This document shows positions 40,342 to 48,071 of a stretch of DNA of 64,000 bases, piece after piece. A program made the translations under genes and the position numbers. Positions within the stretch are counted from its first letter, which is position 1. Each line of letters starts with the position of its first letter. The notes under the pieces were generated by a model that ran no database searches, was not told the origin of the DNA, and saw only the letters and a list, made by a program, of their open reading frames with translations. Origin of the DNA: Streptomyces xinghaiensis S187 (GTDB lineage Bacteria; Actinomycetota; Actinomycetes; Streptomycetales; Streptomycetaceae); contig NZ_CP023202.1 of NCBI RefSeq assembly GCF_000220705.2, positions 3,782,001 to 3,846,000 on the forward strand, written 5' to 3'.

Positions 40342-41076
40342 TCAGCTGTTGAGCCGGTATTCGAGCACGTACGAACCGGCGTCCAGCAGCATCTGGTTGA
40401 CCTCGACGGGCCGGTCGTCCTCGGTGAAGGCGGTACGGCAGATCTCTACAACGGGCGTGCCCGCGGTGAGGTTGAGGGCGGAGCGCTCTTCCTCGCTCGG
40501 CATCCGGGCGCGCAGCTCCTCGGTGAACCTGACGGGTTCCGCTCCCAGCTCGGCGAGACGGGCGTAGCTGCCTCCCGGGCCGGTGTCCGGCTGGGCGATC
40601 GCGGTTCCCCGCACCAACTCGGCCGGGAGGTACGAAGTCGCCATCTGCACCGGGCGGTCCTCGACCACGAACTTCCGGCTGCGCACGATGACCGGAGCGC
40701 CGGGGTCGAGGTTCAGCAGGCGTCCCACCTGGTGCGGGGCCTCGGTCTCGTAGACCTGGACGTCGGTCACCAAGGGGCGCTGGGCCACGTCGGCAGACCA
40801 GATGGAACGGCCCGATGACCAGCGGGACTTGGACAATCGGTCGTTGGCCACCCGCCGAATCGGCCTGAACTCCCTGACGTAGGTGCCGGACCCGGGCCGG
40901 GCAACCGCGAGCCCTTCGCTCACGAGGATCTTCAGCGCCTGGTTCGCGGTCATCTTGGCGACGCCGTACGTCCGCACCAACGAGGGTTCACCGGGCAACC
41001 GATCACCCGGCTGCAGTTCGCCGGACTCGATCCGCGCCCTGAGATCGTCGGCGATCTGCCGCGCAGTCTCGGGCAT
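40342..41076 (-). CDS. GntR/HutC-family repressor (KorSA-like)
   Basis: 244 residues. N-terminal winged helix: QIADDLRARIESGELQPGDRLPGEPSLVRTYGVAKMTANQALKILVSEGLAVARPGSGTYV region, then a UTRA ligand-binding domain (LNLDPGAPVIVRSRKFVVEDRPVQMATSYLPAELV, ending EVNQMLLDAGSYVLEYRLN). In pSAM2 the repressor KorSA of this family keeps the element integrated by shutting off replication and transfer. Palindromic CTCCCTAGGGAG sites lie just upstream of its own start (41097) and over the divergent promoter, fitting control of both directions. Confidence 0.9.
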   Translation of the reverse strand: MPETARQIADDLRARIESGELQPGDRLPGEPSLVRTYGVAKMTANQALKILVSEGLAVARPGSGTYVREFRPIRRVANDRLSKSRWSSGRSIWSADVAQRPLVTDVQVYETEAPHQVGRLLNLDPGAPVIVRSRKFVVEDRPVQMATSYLPAELVRGTAIAQPDTGPGGSYARLAELGAEPVRFTEELRARMPSEEERSALNLTAGTPVVEICRTAFTEDDRPVEVNQMLLDAGSYVLEYRLNS

Positions 41077-41096
41077 GGCCTCTCCACTCCTCGATG

Positions 41097-41106
41097 CTCC
41101 CTAGGG
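41097..41106 (-). promoter_or_regulatory. Operator O1 before the repressor gene
   Basis: CTCCCTAGGG, a near-complete copy of the palindrome CTCCCTAGGGAG (the last two bases differ), 20 bases upstream of the repressor ATG. Likely autoregulation site. Confidence 0.65.
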
Positions 41107-41190
41107 TGGTCAAGCCTACCTGCCACCCCGGACCGGACGCACGGACGCGTACCCGCACAGTCCGCCCTCCACGCTGGACCACCGTCGTCG

Positions 41191-41233
41191 TTGACATCCC
41201 TAGGGAGGTTTGGTTTCAATCTCCCTAGGGAGG
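41191..41233 (+). promoter_or_regulatory. Rep promoter with operators O2 and O3
   Basis: A consensus -35 TTGACA (41191-41196) and a plausible -10 TTCAAT (41215-41220), 18 bases apart. TCCCTAGGGA (O2, 41197-41206) fills the spacer and CTCCCTAGGGAGG (O3, 41221-41233) follows directly. A repressor bound at both would cover the promoter completely. The transcript would read through the zinc-finger, rep and int genes. Confidence 0.75.
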
Positions 41234-41314
41234 TAAATCCTCCCTGAAGAAGGGCGGCGCCCCTACCGCCAAGCAGATGCGCCGCCCCACCCCTCTTCCA
41301 AGGGAGCTTCCATC

Positions 41315-41590
41315 ATGCCCGTCTCACTGATCCACCCGGGCCGGCCAACCGGGGTTCCGTCTCCGAAGATCGTCCGGCGTTCGCTCCGCTGCTGCCCTGT
41401 GTGCGGGAAAGCACCCTGCAGGAACCCGCGCGCCTGCCGAGTGGCCTTCGGCGCCATCGAATGGCTGGAGTGCCCGGCCTGCGCGGGCAGCGGCTACGAC
41501 ACCACTGGCTTTCAGCTCTACTGCCCGGACTGCTGCGGCGCGAAGGTCCTGGAGGTCGAGATCGTCGACGCCTCGCGGGGGCGCGAGTGA
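41315..41590 (+). CDS. Small zinc-finger protein, 91 aa
   Basis: Three CxxC-type pairs are visible: CCPVC (26-30), CPAC (53-56) and CPDCC (70-74), plus Cys35 and Cys41. The block CPACAGSG...CPDCCGAK resembles the CxxCxGxG zinc modules of DnaJ. It is the first gene of the repressed operon and its stop overlaps the rep GTG (GTGA), so the two are coupled. Elements of this type often encode a small activator or helper here. I cannot say whether this protein corresponds to one. Confidence 0.75.
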   Translation: MPVSLIHPGRPTGVPSPKIVRRSLRCCPVCGKAPCRNPRACRVAFGAIEWLECPACAGSGYDTTGFQLYCPDCCGAKVLEVEIVDASRGRE

Positions 41591-43020
41591 CGGTCTTTCC
41601 CGCCGCTCCTGAGTCCGTGGCCGGTGCTGCCGCCGCCGTGGGCACTGACCCCGTGACCCTTGCCGACCTCCTGCGTGTCGCCGCTGATCCGGACTTCGAC
41701 CGCTGGCGCGAGCAGGTCCGCCGCACCGGCGGCTGCTCGGACCCGATCCACCTGCAGGGCTCCACGGTCACCCGCGACGCGCGGACCGGGGACGTCCTGT
41801 ACTCCTACAGCACCGATGCCGAGCCGGGTGGTCGGCTGCGGGTCGCGTGCGGCAACCGCCGGGCCTCGCGCTGTCCCTCCTGTGCCTGGACCTACGCCGG
41901 GGACACCTTCCACCTGATCCGCGCGGGCCTGCTCGGTGACCCGGGGAAGGGGGTCGCCCCCACGGTGCGGGCGCACCCGAAGGTGTTCGCCACCCTGACC
42001 GCCCCGTCCTTCGGCCCGGTCCACAACCGCCCCGCCTCCGGCCGCTGCCGCTGCGGAGCCGTCCATCCGGAGGGAGCTCCCGAACTCGGCACGCCGCTGG
42101 ACGCGGAGCGCTACGACTACGCGCACGCCGTGCTGTGGAACAACCATGCTTCCCACCTGTGGCGGCGCTTCACGATCTACCTGCGCCGGGAGATCGCGGC
42201 CCGTGCCGGGCTCTCCCAGGCCGCACTGCGGGAGGTGTGCCGGGTCTCCTTCAGCAAGGTCGCCGAGTTCCAGAAACGCGGCGCGGTCCACTTCCACGCC
42301 ATCGTGCGCCTCGACGGCCCCGACGGTCCCGGAGACACCCCGCCCGCCTGGGCCCGCGTCGAGCTGCTGTCCGGCGCGATCCGGGCTGCCGCCCGCCGGG
42401 TCTGCGTCCCGGTCCCGGCCGCCGGTGACTTCCCCGCCCGGGGCCTGCGCTGGGGCGATCAGGTGGACGTACGCCCCATTGGCGCCGACGACGGCCAGGA
42501 GCTGACCGAGCAGGCGGTGGCGGCCTACGTGGCCAAGTACGCCACCAAAGCGGCCGAGACCACCGGCACCGTGGACCGCCGCATCGGTGAGCCGGCCGAA
42601 CTGGCCAAGCTGACCGACCTGCCCGCCCACACCCGCCGCCTGATCGAAGCCTGCGCCGACCTCGACCCGGCCTACCCGGACCGCAAGCTCTGGGCCTGGG
42701 CGCACATGCTCGGCTTCCGGGGCCACTTCTCCACCAAGTCCCGCCGCTTCTCCACCACCCTCGGCGCGCTCCGCCGCGTCCGCGCCGACTACCGCGCCCG
42801 GCAGGAACGCACCGCCCGCGGCCTGCCCGACCCGGACGACCTGGAGGGCTCCACGCTGGTCCTCGCGCACTGGACCTACGCCGGGCACGGCCACACCCCC
42901 GGCGAATCCTGGCTCGCCGCCTCCATCGCCCGGGACATCCGCACCAACCGCGAAACCGCCCGCGAAGCCCTGGCGGAACTCGACAGCACGGGGGAGGACC
43001 GGACATGGCACGCCGCCTGA
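41587..43020 (+). CDS. RepSA-type replication initiator
   Basis: 477 residues. Rolling-circle initiator features: a Cys/His zinc-like region (RRASRCPSCAWTYAGDTFHLI; CRCGAVHPEG), the metal-binding HUH-type motif in GAVHFHAIVRLDG, and the C-terminal tyrosine/lysine motif AAYVAKYATKAAE. This is the layout of pSAM2 RepSA and of initiators in many actinomycete integrative elements. The GTG at 41587 overlaps the upstream stop. The last 16 bases overlap the integrase start, leaving no room for the xis gene that usually lies between. Confidence 0.93.
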   Translation: MTVFPAAPESVAGAAAAVGTDPVTLADLLRVAADPDFDRWREQVRRTGGCSDPIHLQGSTVTRDARTGDVLYSYSTDAEPGGRLRVACGNRRASRCPSCAWTYAGDTFHLIRAGLLGDPGKGVAPTVRAHPKVFATLTAPSFGPVHNRPASGRCRCGAVHPEGAPELGTPLDAERYDYAHAVLWNNHASHLWRRFTIYLRREIAARAGLSQAALREVCRVSFSKVAEFQKRGAVHFHAIVRLDGPDGPGDTPPAWARVELLSGAIRAAARRVCVPVPAAGDFPARGLRWGDQVDVRPIGADDGQELTEQAVAAYVAKYATKAAETTGTVDRRIGEPAELAKLTDLPAHTRRLIEACADLDPAYPDRKLWAWAHMLGFRGHFSTKSRRFSTTLGALRRVRADYRARQERTARGLPDPDDLEGSTLVLAHWTYAGHGHTPGESWLAASIARDIRTNRETAREALAELDSTGEDRTWHAA

Positions 43021-44214
43021 ACGGCGAAGGCACGATTACGCAACGGAAGGACGGCCGGTGGGAGGCTGCGGCGTACGTGCCGACCTCCGCCGGAACACTC
43101 AAGCGGCGACGGCAGTACGGGCGGACCCGTGCCGAAGCGCACGCCAAGCTCGTGCGGATGCTGGAACAGGCGAACCGGGGCATCCCCGTGGCGGACTGGT
43201 CGTGGACGGTCGGTGAGTACCTGGCGTACTGGCTGGAGCACGTCGTCACGCCCCGACGGCGGCCGAAGACGGTGATCGCGTACGAGGGAGCCGTGCGGCT
43301 CTACCTCGTGCCGCTGCTCGGCGGCAAGCGACTGGAGCGGCTGTCTCCCCAGGACGTGCGGGCCATGCTCGGGCGGCTGCGTGAGCTGTGCCTGTGCTGC
43401 GCCCGGAAGCTGGACGCCCGGCGGCCGGAGGAAGACCAGTGCTGTTCGCGCGGGAAGTGCTGCGAACGGCGGCTCTCCGCCCGCATGGTGCAGCTCGTCC
43501 ACGCGGTCCTGCGGAACGCGCTCCAGAACGCTCTGCGGGAAGAGCTGGTCTCGCGCAACGTCGCCCGGCTCGTCCAGGTCGAGGGACCCGCGCTACGCCA
43601 AGGGCCAGGGGCTCACGCCCCAGCAGGCGCGGGACCTGTTGGTCATGCTGCGCAAGGACCGGCTGTACGCCCTCTACGTCCTGGTGCTCGCGCTCGGCCT
43701 CCGAAAGGGAGAGCTGCTGGGGCTCACCTGGGACGCGGTGGACCTGGACGCGGGCGAGCCGTCGGTGACCCAGACCCTGCAACGGGTGAAGGGCGAGCTG
43801 TCCGTGGCCCGGCCGAAGACCCGGTACTCCGAGCGGACTATCCCGCTGCCGCCCTTCGCCGTGGACGCGCTGCTCCAACGCCGCAAGGAGCAGCAGGATG
43901 AGCGCGAGTTCTGCGGCTCCGAATGGCTGGACTCGGGCTTCGTCTTCACCACGTCGGTCGGCTCGCCGCTCGACCCGCGGAACCTCAACCGGCACTGGTA
44001 CGCCACGCGCCGGCGGGCCGGGCTGGACGGCTACCGCTTCCACGATCTGCGGCACTCGTTCGTCTCGCTGCTGCTCGACATGCAGGCACCGCCGCACGTC
44101 GTCCGGGAGATCGCCGGGCACAGCGACTTGCAGGTCACCCTTGGCGTGTACGCCCACGCCTCGACCGCCGAGAAGCGCCGGGCCCTGGAGAAGCTGGGCA
44201 CCGTGCTCGGGTAG
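43005..44214 (+). pseudogene. Tyrosine site-specific integrase, frameshifted
   Basis: Reading one frame from ATG 43005 gives the arm-binding and core-binding domains (MARRLNGEGTITQRKDGRWE, VGEYLAYWLEHVVTPRRRPKT) up to NVARLVQVEG. The catalytic half (RYAKGQGLTPQQARDLLVM, then ALGLRKGELLGL, HDLRHSFVSLLL, HSDLQVTLGVYAH with the R-H-R-Y residues) is in the next frame. Removing one C from the CCC at 43587-43589 joins the two into one normal protein of about 402 residues. No other break is seen. A Cys-rich insertion lies in the middle (LCLCCARKL...CCSRGKCCERR). It ends 23 bases before attR. Confidence 0.9.
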
Positions 44215-44218
44215 GCAC

Positions 44219-44237
44219 TGCCGTCACACTGCCGTCA
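44219..44237. repeat. Right arm-type repeat of the element
   Basis: TGCCGTCACACTGCCGTCA, one base different from 39073-39091. It lies between the integrase stop and attR; its last A is also the first base of attR. Confidence 0.6.
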
Positions 44238-44344
44238 AACGGCACGAAGAAGCCCCCGCCGAAGGATCTCGGCGGGGGCTTTGCCCTGCTGGGCGGTGGT
44301 GGCTGGGGCCGGGGTCGAACCGGCGACCTTCCGCTTTTCAGGCG
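44237..44344. repeat. attR: proximal 108-bp direct repeat, overlapping tRNA-Phe
   Basis: Contains a terminator hairpin (44250-44281, arms AAGCCCCCGCCGA / TCGGCGGGGGCTT) and the 3' part of the intact tRNA-Phe. Two bases differ from attL. Confidence 0.92.
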
Positions 44345-44373
44345 GACGCTCGTACCAACTGAGCTACCCAGCC
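44300..44373 (-). tRNA. tRNA-Phe(GAA)
   Basis: Minus strand: acceptor GGCTGGG/CCCAGCC, anticodon loop CTGAAAA (GAA), T-loop TTCGACC. Intact despite being the integration target, because the element restored its 3' part. It is last in the cluster Glu-Asp-Phe. Confidence 0.97.
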
Positions 44374-44393
44374 ACGCAACCTCGCGGTTGCAG

Positions 44394-44468
44394 CGGTCCT
44401 GACGGGATTTGAACCCGCGGCCTCCACCTTGACAGGGTGGCGAGCACTCCAAACTGCTCCACAGGACC
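44394..44468 (-). tRNA. tRNA-Asp(GTC), copy 2
   Basis: Minus strand: acceptor GGTCCTG/CAGGACC, anticodon loop CTGTCAA. Body identical to 29505-29579. It lies 20 bases upstream of tRNA-Phe, 51 bases downstream of tRNA-Glu. Confidence 0.97.
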
Positions 44469-44519
44469 AAGCTCGTGCGAGCACTGGCGACGTTCTCCAG
44501 TCTCGCACATGGTGATGCG

Positions 44520-44592
44520 TGCCCCCAACGGGATTCGAACCCGTGCTACCGCCTTGAAAGGGCGGCGTCCTGGGCCACTAGACGATGAGGGC
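44520..44592 (-). tRNA. tRNA-Glu(TTC)
   Basis: Minus strand: acceptor GCCCTCA/TGGGGGC (one U-G pair), D-arm with GTCTAGTGGCC, anticodon loop CTTTCAA (TTC), T-loop TTCGAAT. First gene of the three-tRNA cluster. Confidence 0.96.
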
Positions 44593-44675
44593 TGAATGGC
44601 CCGCCTGCAGCGCCTTCCGGCACCGTCGGGGACGTGAGAAGCATATGGGATGCGGGGAGGGATCGCCAAAACGGT

Positions 44676-46292
44676 TTACGGCGCCTCCGTGGGGGAGGGT
44701 GACGGTGTCCGGCGGGCGGGCGGTGAGGCCGTACCGGAACCCGGTCCGGCGGACGGCGACGAGGGCGAGGGCGAGGGTGACTCCGCCCCGCCCGGAGTGT
44801 TCTCCTCCGGCAGCCTGCGGCTCACCTCGGCCGTCGACAGGCCGAGCCCGCCGAGCGTGATCTCGTCCCAGGCCTGCAGCTTCCGGGTCTCCCGGTCCAG
44901 GTAGAGCACGGAGGCCTGGACGTCGGCGGGTTCGTCGCCCTCCACCGCGCGGAGCCCGTCGCCGCCGGTCGAACCCTGGACCATCAGCCGCGTCCCCCCG
45001 TCCAGCTCATGGGTCTTGCGGTTGTGGGTGTGCCCGGCCAGGACCAGGGGGACCGCCCCCGCCGTCTCGCGGGCCGCCATCGGGTTGTGCGCCACCGCGA
45101 TGTCGGCCGGGTCGCCCTTGGCCCGCTGCCGGTTCATCGCCGCGGCGAGCCTGCGCCCCGAGGCCCGCTCGGCGTCGTCCCCGGCCGGCTGCACGGAGCG
45201 GTCGGGGGTGAACTGCGGGTCGCCGATGCCCGCGATCCGCAGACCGGAGACGCTGATGGACTTGCCGTCGTCGAGGACATGGACGTTGTCCAGGTCCTCC
45301 AGGTACTCCTGTGTCTCCGCCGAGTCGTGGTTGCCGCGCACCCAGACATAGGGGGCGCCCAGGTCGCTGATGGGGTCGAGGAAGCCGTTCTCGGCGGTGG
45401 TGCCGTGGTCCATGGTGTCGCCCGAATCGATGATCACATCGATGTCGTACTGCTTGACCAGAGACTCGGTGATGTGCCAGGCCGCCGGGTTGAGATGGAT
45501 GTCCGAGACGTGCAGCACGCGCATGGTCGTCGGGTCCGGCTGGTACGTCGGCAGGTTCGCCGTGGCGTCGTAGAGCTGGGTGACGTTGGTGACGAGGCGG
45601 GCCAGCTCCTGCTGGTAGATGTCGAAGTCGCTGACGATGCTGCGGGCGTTGCCCACCACACTGGGCGCGCTGCTCAGCAGCCCGGAGAACTTCGGCTCCA
45701 GGACGGACTTCGGATTCCAGGTGGCGTACGCGGCGGCGCCGGAGGTGACCAGCAGCGCCAGCGCCAGACCGCCCGCCGTCAGCGCGCGCCGCGGGCGCCG
45801 GTAGACGGCCAGGCCGAGCAGCGTGGCGCCGGAGACCACGGCGACGACCGACCGCACACCCAGGTCGATCGTGCCGGCGGCCACGTCGCCGGCGATCTCC
45901 TCCTGCAGTCCGGCGAGCCGCTCCGGATGCTTGACCAGCGCCTGGGAACGCTCGGGGTTCAGCTGGTCGACATCCACGTCGAGGCGGAGGGGCGCGTGGT
46001 GGCTGTCGAGTTCGAGTGCGCCGAGCGGTGACACGTTGATCTTCGTACCGCCCGAGACCGACGGGCGCAGCGCCATCTTGGTGTCCATGGGACCCACCGG
46101 GGTCCGCACGCTGCCGACCACCAGGAGGCCCAGCCACGCGCCGATCAGCACGACGGACACCATTCCGAGGGCACGGGCGTACGGATGCGGTGTGTGGCCG
46201 AGCGGCCGTACCGCCGGACCCTTCGGAGGAAGGCCGCCGCTCCGGCCCCGGAAGGGCATGCGGAAGCGGCGGCGGAGTGGTTCGCGTGCCAT
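44676..46292 (-). CDS. Metallophosphoesterase with membrane domain
   Basis: 538 residues from ATG 46292; an ATG at 46373 would add 27 residues. Two or three TM helices: ALGMVSVVLIGAWLGLLVV, then LGVRSVVAVVSGATLLGLAVY and AGGLALALLVTSGAAAYA. The C-terminal calcineurin-like domain has all metal motifs: VLHVSDIHLNP, IDSGDTMDHG, WVRGNHDSAE, IAVAHNPMA and LAGHTHNRK. A Ser/Pro tail ends it. The domain order puts the phosphoesterase outside if two helices follow an inside N-terminus plus one more; topology is uncertain. Substrate unknown. Confidence 0.9.
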   Translation of the reverse strand: MAREPLRRRFRMPFRGRSGGLPPKGPAVRPLGHTPHPYARALGMVSVVLIGAWLGLLVVGSVRTPVGPMDTKMALRPSVSGGTKINVSPLGALELDSHHAPLRLDVDVDQLNPERSQALVKHPERLAGLQEEIAGDVAAGTIDLGVRSVVAVVSGATLLGLAVYRRPRRALTAGGLALALLVTSGAAAYATWNPKSVLEPKFSGLLSSAPSVVGNARSIVSDFDIYQQELARLVTNVTQLYDATANLPTYQPDPTTMRVLHVSDIHLNPAAWHITESLVKQYDIDVIIDSGDTMDHGTTAENGFLDPISDLGAPYVWVRGNHDSAETQEYLEDLDNVHVLDDGKSISVSGLRIAGIGDPQFTPDRSVQPAGDDAERASGRRLAAAMNRQRAKGDPADIAVAHNPMAARETAGAVPLVLAGHTHNRKTHELDGGTRLMVQGSTGGDGLRAVEGDEPADVQASVLYLDRETRKLQAWDEITLGGLGLSTAEVSRRLPEENTPGGAESPSPSPSSPSAGPGSGTASPPARRTPSPSPTEAP

Positions 46293-46457
46293 TGCAGCCG
46301 TATGCCCTTCCGCGGTGATCGCTATGCGGATGTCAACCGGTGCGGCCTCCGGTTCGTTCCCGACGGTCGCCATCGGGGGTCTCCGCGGGCCGTGGCCGTG
46401 GTCACCGTCCCCGGCCGGACGGCGGCGGGGGGCGCGGGTGTGGCGCAGAATGGCGGC

Positions 46458-46808
46458 GTGCTGGAGATGACGCGTGAGGAGTTCGAGGAACTGGTCGCCG
46501 AGGCGCTGGACCGCATCCCGCCCGAGCTGACGCGGCTCATGGACAACGTGGCGGTGTTCGTCGAGGACGAGCCGCCCGCCGAGGACCCGGAGCTCCTCGG
46601 CATCTACGAAGGGACTCCGCTCACGGAGCGGGGGGAGTGGTACGCGGGCGTGCTGCCGGACCGGATCACCATCTACCGGGGGCCGACGCTCCGGATGTGC
46701 GGGAGCCGGGAAGAGGTCGTCGAGGAGACCGAGGTCACGGTCGTCCACGAGATCGCCCACCACTTCGGCATCGACGACGAACGGCTGCACGCCCTGGGGT
46801 ACGGATGA
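46458..46808 (+). CDS. Zincin-like metallopeptidase family protein
   Basis: 116 residues. The motif VVHEIAHHFGIDDERL (His97, Glu98, His101, with Asp further on) is the metzincin-like HExxHxxGxxD site of the small actinobacterial family formerly called DUF1025. The N-terminus VLEMTREEFEELVAEALDRIPPEL and FVEDEPP are also typical. GTG at 46458; a -10-like CAGAAT lies seven bases before, so the message may be leaderless. The stop overlaps the first fluC ATG (ATGA). Proteolytic activity has not been shown for the family as far as I know. Confidence 0.9.
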   Translation: MLEMTREEFEELVAEALDRIPPELTRLMDNVAVFVEDEPPAEDPELLGIYEGTPLTERGEWYAGVLPDRITIYRGPTLRMCGSREEVVEETEVTVVHEIAHHFGIDDERLHALGYG

Positions 46809-47545
46809 GCGGAACGGGCCCGGGGGCGGGCGGTTCCCCCGGCGGGGGCGGTCCCGCCGCCGCACCGGGGGACCGGGACGGTCCGGGACGGCCGGCGCCT
46901 CCGTCCCGCCCGGGGGACCCGGGAGGCAAGGGCGCGGCCCCGGGATCCCGCAGCGGCGCGGGGAACGGCGCCGGTGCGGCCGGCGCCACGCCCGCGGGCC
47001 GGGCACCCCGGGCGGTCGACCCCGACATCGATCTGCGCGTACCGGAACAGCGGGCCGAGGCCGCCGGCCGTGCCCTGTGGGGCATCCTCGCCGTCGTCTC
47101 GGCGGGCGGTGCGCTCGGCGCCTGCGCCCGGTACGGGCTGACGCTCGCCTGGCCCGCGCCGCGCGACGCGGCCCCGTGGGCGGTCCTCGTGGCCAACGCG
47201 TCGGGCAGCGCGCTGATCGGCGTCCTGATGACGCTGGTGAGCGAGCGGCCGGGTGTCTCCCCGCATCCGCTGCTGCGCCCTTTCCTGGGCACCGGTGTGC
47301 TCGGCGGCTTCACCACCTTCTCGACGTACGCGGCCGATGTGCCGGAGCTGCTGGTGCGGGGCGAGACCGTGGCCGCCCTGGCCTACGCGGGGGGCACGCT
47401 CGCCGCCGCGCTGACCGCCGTTGGGGCGGCGGCCGTGCTGACCCGGAAGGCCGTGGGCCTCCACGGCGGTGCGGCGGCGGAAACGGGTCCCGGGGCGGAG
47501 ACCGGGGCGGGGAACGGTACGGGAACGGGGGTGCGGGCCCGGTGA
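46805..47545 (+). CDS. fluC1: Fluoride channel FluC, first copy, with long N-terminal extension
   Basis: 246 residues. The four-TM Fluc core starts only near residue 90: AVVSAGGALGACARYGLTLAW, VLVANASGSALIGVLMTLV (Asn of the pore), LGTGVLGGFTTFSTYAADVPELL (the Gly-Phe-Thr-Thr-Phe-Ser motif). Before it is an 80-residue Gly/Pro/Ala-rich disordered extension that is unusual for the family. Fluc channels work as antiparallel dimers that expel fluoride. The gene is coupled to its neighbours on both sides by four-base overlaps. Confidence 0.93.
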   Translation: MSGTGPGAGGSPGGGGPAAAPGDRDGPGRPAPPSRPGDPGGKGAAPGSRSGAGNGAGAAGATPAGRAPRAVDPDIDLRVPEQRAEAAGRALWGILAVVSAGGALGACARYGLTLAWPAPRDAAPWAVLVANASGSALIGVLMTLVSERPGVSPHPLLRPFLGTGVLGGFTTFSTYAADVPELLVRGETVAALAYAGGTLAAALTAVGAAAVLTRKAVGLHGGAAAETGPGAETGAGNGTGTGVRAR

Positions 47546-47919
47546 ACTGGCTGCTGGTCGCCCTGGGCGCCGCCGTGGGCGCGCCCCTGCGCTATCTCAC
47601 CGACCGCGCGGTCCAGACACGGCACGGCTCGGTGTTCCCCTGGGGCACGGTCGCCGTCAATGTGGCGGGCAGTCTGCTGCTCGGGCTGCTCACCGGCGCC
47701 CTTGGAGCCGGAACGGGCTCCGACCAGGCCCGGCTGCTGCTCGTGACAGGGCTGTGCGGGGCACTCACCACCTACTCGACGTTCTCGTACGAGACCCTGC
47801 GGCTGGCCGAGCGGGGGCGCGCCGGGCTCGCGGCGGCCAATATCGGCCTGTCGCTGGCGGGCGGGCTGGGGGCGTACGTCCTGGGCGCGGGGCTGACCGG
47901 AGGGCTCGGCCCGGGCTGA
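47542..47919 (+). CDS. fluC2: Fluoride channel FluC, second copy
   Basis: 125 residues, the usual Fluc length: LLVALGAAVGAPLRYLTDRAV, WGTVAVNVAGSLLLGLLTGAL with the pore Asn, LVTGLCGALTTYSTFSYETLRLAERG. GTG at 47542 overlaps the fluC1 stop. Paired unequal Fluc genes are common in Gram-positive bacteria and are thought to form a heterodimer in which each subunit has kept part of the function. Confidence 0.95.
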   Translation: MNWLLVALGAAVGAPLRYLTDRAVQTRHGSVFPWGTVAVNVAGSLLLGLLTGALGAGTGSDQARLLLVTGLCGALTTYSTFSYETLRLAERGRAGLAAANIGLSLAGGLGAYVLGAGLTGGLGPG

Positions 47920-48071
47920 GAACTCTGCTCTCCGGTCAGCCCAGGCCGGTCGTGGGAGGAGTGCGCGGGGTGCCTGGCTCACCTCGCAGGGGCTCGGCTC
48001 GCAAGGGCTCGGCTCGCGTGGTCGGCCTCGGCCACGGTCCTCTGCTCACGGGTCCCGCTCACGGGTCCCGC

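Larger units (their letters stand above)
38870..44344. mobile_element. Minimal pSAM2-like integrated element in tRNA-Phe
   Basis: Bounded by 108-bp direct repeats starting exactly 5,367 bases apart, so the excised circle would be 5,367 bp. The right repeat contains the 3' part of the intact tRNA-Phe; the left repeat repeats that part only. Inside: nucleotidyltransferase (cargo), GntR/KorSA-like repressor, zinc-finger protein, RepSA-type initiator and a tyrosine integrase next to the tRNA. That order (repressor, rep, int, att) is the core of actinomycete integrative elements such as pSAM2. The element lacks an FtsK-type transfer protein, spread proteins and a visible excisionase, and the integrase is frameshifted. 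It therefore looks trapped unless a relative acts in trans. Confidence 0.92.

Noticed and set aside
46300..46460. Fluoride riboswitch before the fluC operon
   Set aside because: I could not find the conserved crcB aptamer blocks by eye. A covariance-model scan would settle it.
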